A DNA stretch of 9,262 nt from Methyloceanibacter sp. (GTDB lineage Bacteria; Pseudomonadota; Alphaproteobacteria; Rhizobiales; Methyloligellaceae), in the NCBI GenBank assembly GCA_022865725.1, contig JALHTP010000133.1, forward strand, positions 1-9,262, written 5' to 3'. Within the stretch, counting starts at the first letter, position 1. Each line of letters opens with the position of its first letter. The notes beneath the pieces were generated by a model, which did no database searches, was not told the DNA's origin, and was given only the letters and a program-made list of their open reading frames with translations. Shown here in pieces: positions 7,088 through 9,262 of the stretch. The position numbers and the translations under genes are program-made.

Positions 7088-8389
7088 CTAAAGCGCCGCT
7101 TCGATGGCCGAAAGCACGTCGGCGGCGGGCGGAAGCTCCGCTCGGCCGAGGTCCTTGAGCGGCAAGGACACGACATTGTCGACACGGATGAGGCGCCCGG
7201 CATGATCCACGCCAGGCGTGCCCACGGGAATGAACACCGCGGGCTCGCTCGCGAGCTTCAAGCCCGGCGTGCCGAGCACGATGGTGGGGAGGTCGGTCGC
7301 GGGGGGCGAAAGCTCGGGCGAGATGGATGCGGTCCACAGGAGCAGGTCGCCCTCTCCCTCTTTCAGCATGCGGCCGATGGCCCAACGGTAAGGATCGTAG
7401 TCGGGCGCGCCGGTCGCATAGCTCACGCGGAGCGGATAGCCGCTGATCCAGGTGCACACGGCCGCCGCCGTGATTGCTCCTTCGGCGCCGCCTAGCGCCA
7501 ATCCTGCAAATCTGATGGTCTGATTGAGGTCCTTCACGAGGCCGGTGAATTGCTCGACGGCGAGCTCGGCGCAAGGGAAGTTCAGGGACGGCGGCGCCCA
7601 GATCACGACGCCGTAATTCGCGTTGCGGCAGCGCTCGGCCAGCGCGTCGATTTCGGCCAGGCTCACGCCTTCGAGCTTGGGCTGCTCGATCCGGAAGCCG
7701 CGCAGCCGCGCTCTGACAAGCGCCACCACGTCACCCGCTTGCTCGTCCTTGCAGGCAATCGTGACCACCTCGCCGATGCGCGGGCCTTTGGCGCCCGAGC
7801 GGTCGAGCCCCTTGCCGATGAAGACCACGGTGCGCTTCGGCGCCGTCACGTCGAACATCGAGTCGGGCGGCGAGACGACCCTCTCGAAGAAGCGCGGGTG
7901 CAGCTTATGGATGTCGCTGCCGGCAATGATCAAAAGATCGGCGCGATTGCGCACCTCGGTGATGGTGGACATCACCCAGCCCGTCGTTTGCACGATCTTG
8001 AAGTTGCGGTATTGCGCCTCGCTCAACGCGTGATCGACGATGCCGCCCGAGCGCTCGGCAAGCGCCAGCACGGCGCGCATGCCCCCCACATCAGTGGCGA
8101 GCCCGCCATAAAGCGGAAGCGCCGCCTTGCCGATCAGCTTGGCCGCTTCCTGGATCGCCTTGGCGAGATCGACATCCTTGCCTTTGACTTGAGGGCTCGA
8201 CGGCGGGAGCTTGCGCTCGAAACCGGCCACGGATTTGCCGTCGCCATTGTTGAGCACCTTGAGCCCCTTGTCCGTCCGCTCGACGGTGAGGTCGTCGGGC
8301 AGCGTCCCGCAAAAAGGGTTGGTGACGTTCTCGAACAGTTCTGAGCTTGCGCGCTCGCCCTTGGCCTTGCGCGCGTTCGAACTCGGCAT
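7088..8389 (-). CDS. fhcB: Formyltransferase/hydrolase complex subunit B
   Basis: A 433-residue relative of formylmethanofuran dehydrogenase subunit B, the molybdenum/tungsten subunit in archaea. In bacteria the complex works as a hydrolase, and FhcB is structural rather than redox active. Consistent with this, the archaeal CPFCGTLCDD-type iron-sulfur motif reads NPFCGTLPDD at residues 24-33 (two of three cysteines gone), and the segment aligned with the archaeal metal-ligand cysteine reads SEAQYRN (residues 123-129). Family blocks TEVRNRADLLIIAGSD (144-159), HPRFFERV and TGAPDYDPYRWAIGRML remain. The ATG at 8387-8389 is chosen because GGGAGAG lies about 11 bases upstream and the protein starts with family-like sequence; the 19 residues of open frame before it look like leader DNA. 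It precedes fhcA by 17 bases and lies 128 bases after a DUF336 gene on the same strand. Confidence 0.93.
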   Translation of the reverse strand: MPSSNARKAKGERASSELFENVTNPFCGTLPDDLTVERTDKGLKVLNNGDGKSVAGFERKLPPSSPQVKGKDVDLAKAIQEAAKLIGKAALPLYGGLATDVGGMRAVLALAERSGGIVDHALSEAQYRNFKIVQTTGWVMSTITEVRNRADLLIIAGSDIHKLHPRFFERVVSPPDSMFDVTAPKRTVVFIGKGLDRSGAKGPRIGEVVTIACKDEQAGDVVALVRARLRGFRIEQPKLEGVSLAEIDALAERCRNANYGVVIWAPPSLNFPCAELAVEQFTGLVKDLNQTIRFAGLALGGAEGAITAAAVCTWISGYPLRVSYATGAPDYDPYRWAIGRMLKEGEGDLLLWTASISPELSPPATDLPTIVLGTPGLKLASEPAVFIPVGTPGVDHAGRLIRVDNVVSLPLKDLGRAELPPAADVLSAIEAAL

Positions 8390-8517
8390 GCGGGCTATCT
8401 CTCCCAAAAGGCGGGGAAAGTAAGCATGGGACGGGCGGCAACACAACTCTCGAAAGGCGGAGCTTGCCTCTTTCCTTCAGAGGGTTGGGCCGTGCCTACC
8501 CGTCCTACCAATGGCCC

Positions 8518-8967
8518 CTAAGCGCCGAGACTCATCATGCGCGCGAAGTGGTGGTCGGCGAGTTGGCTCTCGCCCAAAACCTTGCAACCGGCCTCGGCGA
8601 CCTTGTGATCGTTTTCCACCGCGCTGCCGCTCACGCCGATCGCCCCGAACAGCTCGCCGTTTTGGATGATCGGCAAGCCCCCGGGGAAGGTAATGAGCCC
8701 GCCATTGGAATGCTCGATGCCATAAAGCGGCCTTCCCGGCTGCGACAACTTGCCGATCTCGCCGGACCCCATGGTGAAGAAGCAGGCGGTCTTGGCCTTT
8801 TTGATCGAGATGTCGATCGAGCCTACCCAGGCATCGTCCATGCGCACGAAGGCCCGCAAGTTGGCGCCGGAATCGACCACGGCGATACACATTTTGGTGT
8901 TGAGTCTGACGGCTTCTTTCCGAGCGGCCGCGATGGCCTTCTCGGCTTGCTCCAGGCTGATATGCAT
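8518..8967 (-). CDS. GlcG/HbpS-like DUF336 protein
   Basis: A 149-residue protein of the GlcG/HbpS (DUF336) family, whose members include secreted haem-binding proteins and cytoplasmic proteins of unclear role. Family blocks in order are LEQAEKAIAAARKEA (about residues 5-19), CIAVVDSGANLRAFVRMD, SIDISIKKAKTA, GRPLYGIEHSNGG, FPGGLPI and GELFGAIGVSGSAVENDH. No signal peptide is visible, so it is probably cytoplasmic. The ATG at 8965-8967 is preferred over a start 28 codons earlier: it has AGGAGA 9 bases upstream and begins at the usual family N-terminus, whereas the extension is basic and runs into the hairpin region. It lies upstream of fhcB on the same strand with a 128-base gap that has no clear terminator, so it may be the first gene of the fhcBA transcript. 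Its function in one-carbon metabolism is not known to me. Confidence 0.9.
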   Translation of the reverse strand: MHISLEQAEKAIAAARKEAVRLNTKMCIAVVDSGANLRAFVRMDDAWVGSIDISIKKAKTACFFTMGSGEIGKLSQPGRPLYGIEHSNGGLITFPGGLPIIQNGELFGAIGVSGSAVENDHKVAEAGCKVLGESQLADHHFARMMSLGA

Positions 8968-9000
8968 GGATTTACGTCTCCTGGTTGGTGAGGGTGCTGG

Positions 9001-9011
9001 GTGTTTAACAC
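9001..9011. promoter_or_regulatory. Short palindrome upstream of the DUF336 gene
   Basis: GTGTT (9001-9005) and AACAC (9007-9011) are perfect inverted arms around one T, 33 bases upstream of the DUF336 start. It lies within the probable leader between the structured element and the ribosome site. It could be a small operator or chance. Confidence 0.2.
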
Positions 9012-9020
9012 ATCTTATGC

Positions 9021-9082
9021 TTACGCGTTCCTGACGAAGAAAGGCTGGCATGTGGCACCCATGCCAGCCCCGTCAGGCGTAA
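9021..9082 (-). terminator. Extended hairpin with terminator-like core in the DUF336 leader
   Basis: The core is a perfect 10-bp stem, GGCTGGCATG (9043-9052) with CATGCCAGCC (9060-9069), around a 7-base loop. On the minus strand it is followed by TTTCTT, so it reads as an intrinsic terminator for transcripts entering from the right. Outside it, CCTGACG (9030-9036) pairs with CGTCAGG (9071-9077) and TTACG (9021-9025) pairs with CGTAA (9078-9082), separated by a CGTT bulge and an AAGAAA/C internal loop, for 22 base pairs in all. Its 3' end on the minus strand lies 53 bases before the DUF336 start. It could be an attenuator, the terminator of an upstream gene or a small RNA. The pairings are directly visible; the role is inferred. 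Confidence 0.65.
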
Positions 9083-9094
9083 AGGGCGCCTGAC
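9072..9094 (-). other. Alternative hairpin competing with the extended stem
   Basis: GTCAGGCG (9072-9079) and CGCCTGAC (9087-9094) form a perfect 8-bp stem with a 7-base loop. The arm at 9072-9079 includes most of the arm that closes the larger hairpin, so the two structures exclude each other. On the minus strand this hairpin would form first, ahead of the terminator-like core. Next to it, CTCGC (9096-9100) and GCGAG (9109-9113) form a further 5-bp hairpin. Confidence 0.6.
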
Positions 9095-9220
9095 CCTCGC
9101 GCTAGGGAGCGAGACTCTATTTCGCATTTCGCCCGGACTCGCGCGGAGATTGTACGGCTGCTAAGATAAATCCGCTCCAAGGGTTGTTGGTCTCTAGACC
9201 CGGGCAGCTTCAAGTCCCGA

Positions 9221-9262
9221 ATGGCTAAGGGTTCGCCTCGTCAGAAGGCTCGCGTCATGGAA
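9221..9262 (+). CDS. Possible start of a plus-strand gene (partial)
   Basis: From the ATG at 9221 the frame is open to the window edge and reads MAKGSPRQKARVME, a basic N-terminus that looks protein-like. The upstream sequence has no clear Shine-Dalgarno element, and fourteen residues cannot be assigned to a family. A second in-frame ATG at 9257 is an alternative start. If real, the gene is divergent from the DUF336 gene and the 9021-9094 structures lie in a shared upstream region. Confidence 0.3.
   Translation, partial: MAKGSPRQKARVME

Noticed and set aside
7071..7574. Long N-terminal extension of fhcA in the same frame
   Set aside because: It lies inside fhcB in another frame, is Arg-rich shadow sequence, and the ATG at 7070 has a ribosome site and the family N-terminus.
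7550..8344. 264-residue plus-strand open frame opposite fhcB
   Set aside because: A GC-rich antisense shadow of fhcB with His/Arg/Asp-rich low-information sequence.
8347..8991. 214-residue plus-strand open frame
   Set aside because: It covers the well-supported DUF336 gene and the start of fhcB on the other strand; its translation has no family-like blocks.
9180..9230. tRNA-like TTCAAGT segment near the right edge
   Set aside because: The flanking bases do not form a T-arm or an acceptor stem, and no cloverleaf can be drawn.

Overview
The window looks like chromosomal DNA of a methylotrophic alphaproteobacterium, most likely in the Hyphomicrobiales. The grounds are high GC with alphaproteobacterial codon use, a BcsS-type outer-membrane protein, a Crp/Fnr regulator of a kind common in that order, a two-gene piece of the bacterial DNA-ligase repair cassette, and fhcB-fhcA of the tetrahydromethanopterin (H4MPT)-linked one-carbon pathway. 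Genus cannot be read from the sequence.

Left part (1-1375): a possible C-terminal tail of a plus-strand gene (2-61), about 400 bases without a convincing gene, a strong 10-bp terminator hairpin (403-429), and bcsS on the minus strand (471-1214). The gap between bcsS and the next, divergent gene holds a perfect 15-base palindrome that could be an operator.

Middle part (1376-4397), plus strand: a ligase-associated MBL-fold DNA exonuclease is broken by a frameshift near 1904, best explained by an extra GC dinucleotide. It overlaps by 4 bases an intact ATP-dependent DNA ligase. The helicase and PdeM-type phosphoesterase that often complete this cassette are not in the window. A small secreted protein of unknown function follows and converges on the next gene.

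Right part (4480-9262), mostly minus strand: read in transcription order, a GlcG/HbpS-like (DUF336) protein, then fhcB, fhcA and a Crp/Fnr regulator. FhcA and FhcB are subunits of the formyltransferase/hydrolase complex, which makes formate from formyl-H4MPT during formaldehyde oxidation. The usual fhcD and fhcC do not follow fhcA. Upstream of the DUF336 gene is a strongly structured stretch (9021-9094) in which one segment can pair with either of two others, an attenuator-like layout. At the far right edge a plus-strand reading frame may begin at 9221.

The known functions are DNA repair, one-carbon oxidation and one cellulose-related membrane protein. The least explained features are the structured leader at 9021-9094, the incomplete fhc cluster and the frameshifted exonuclease.
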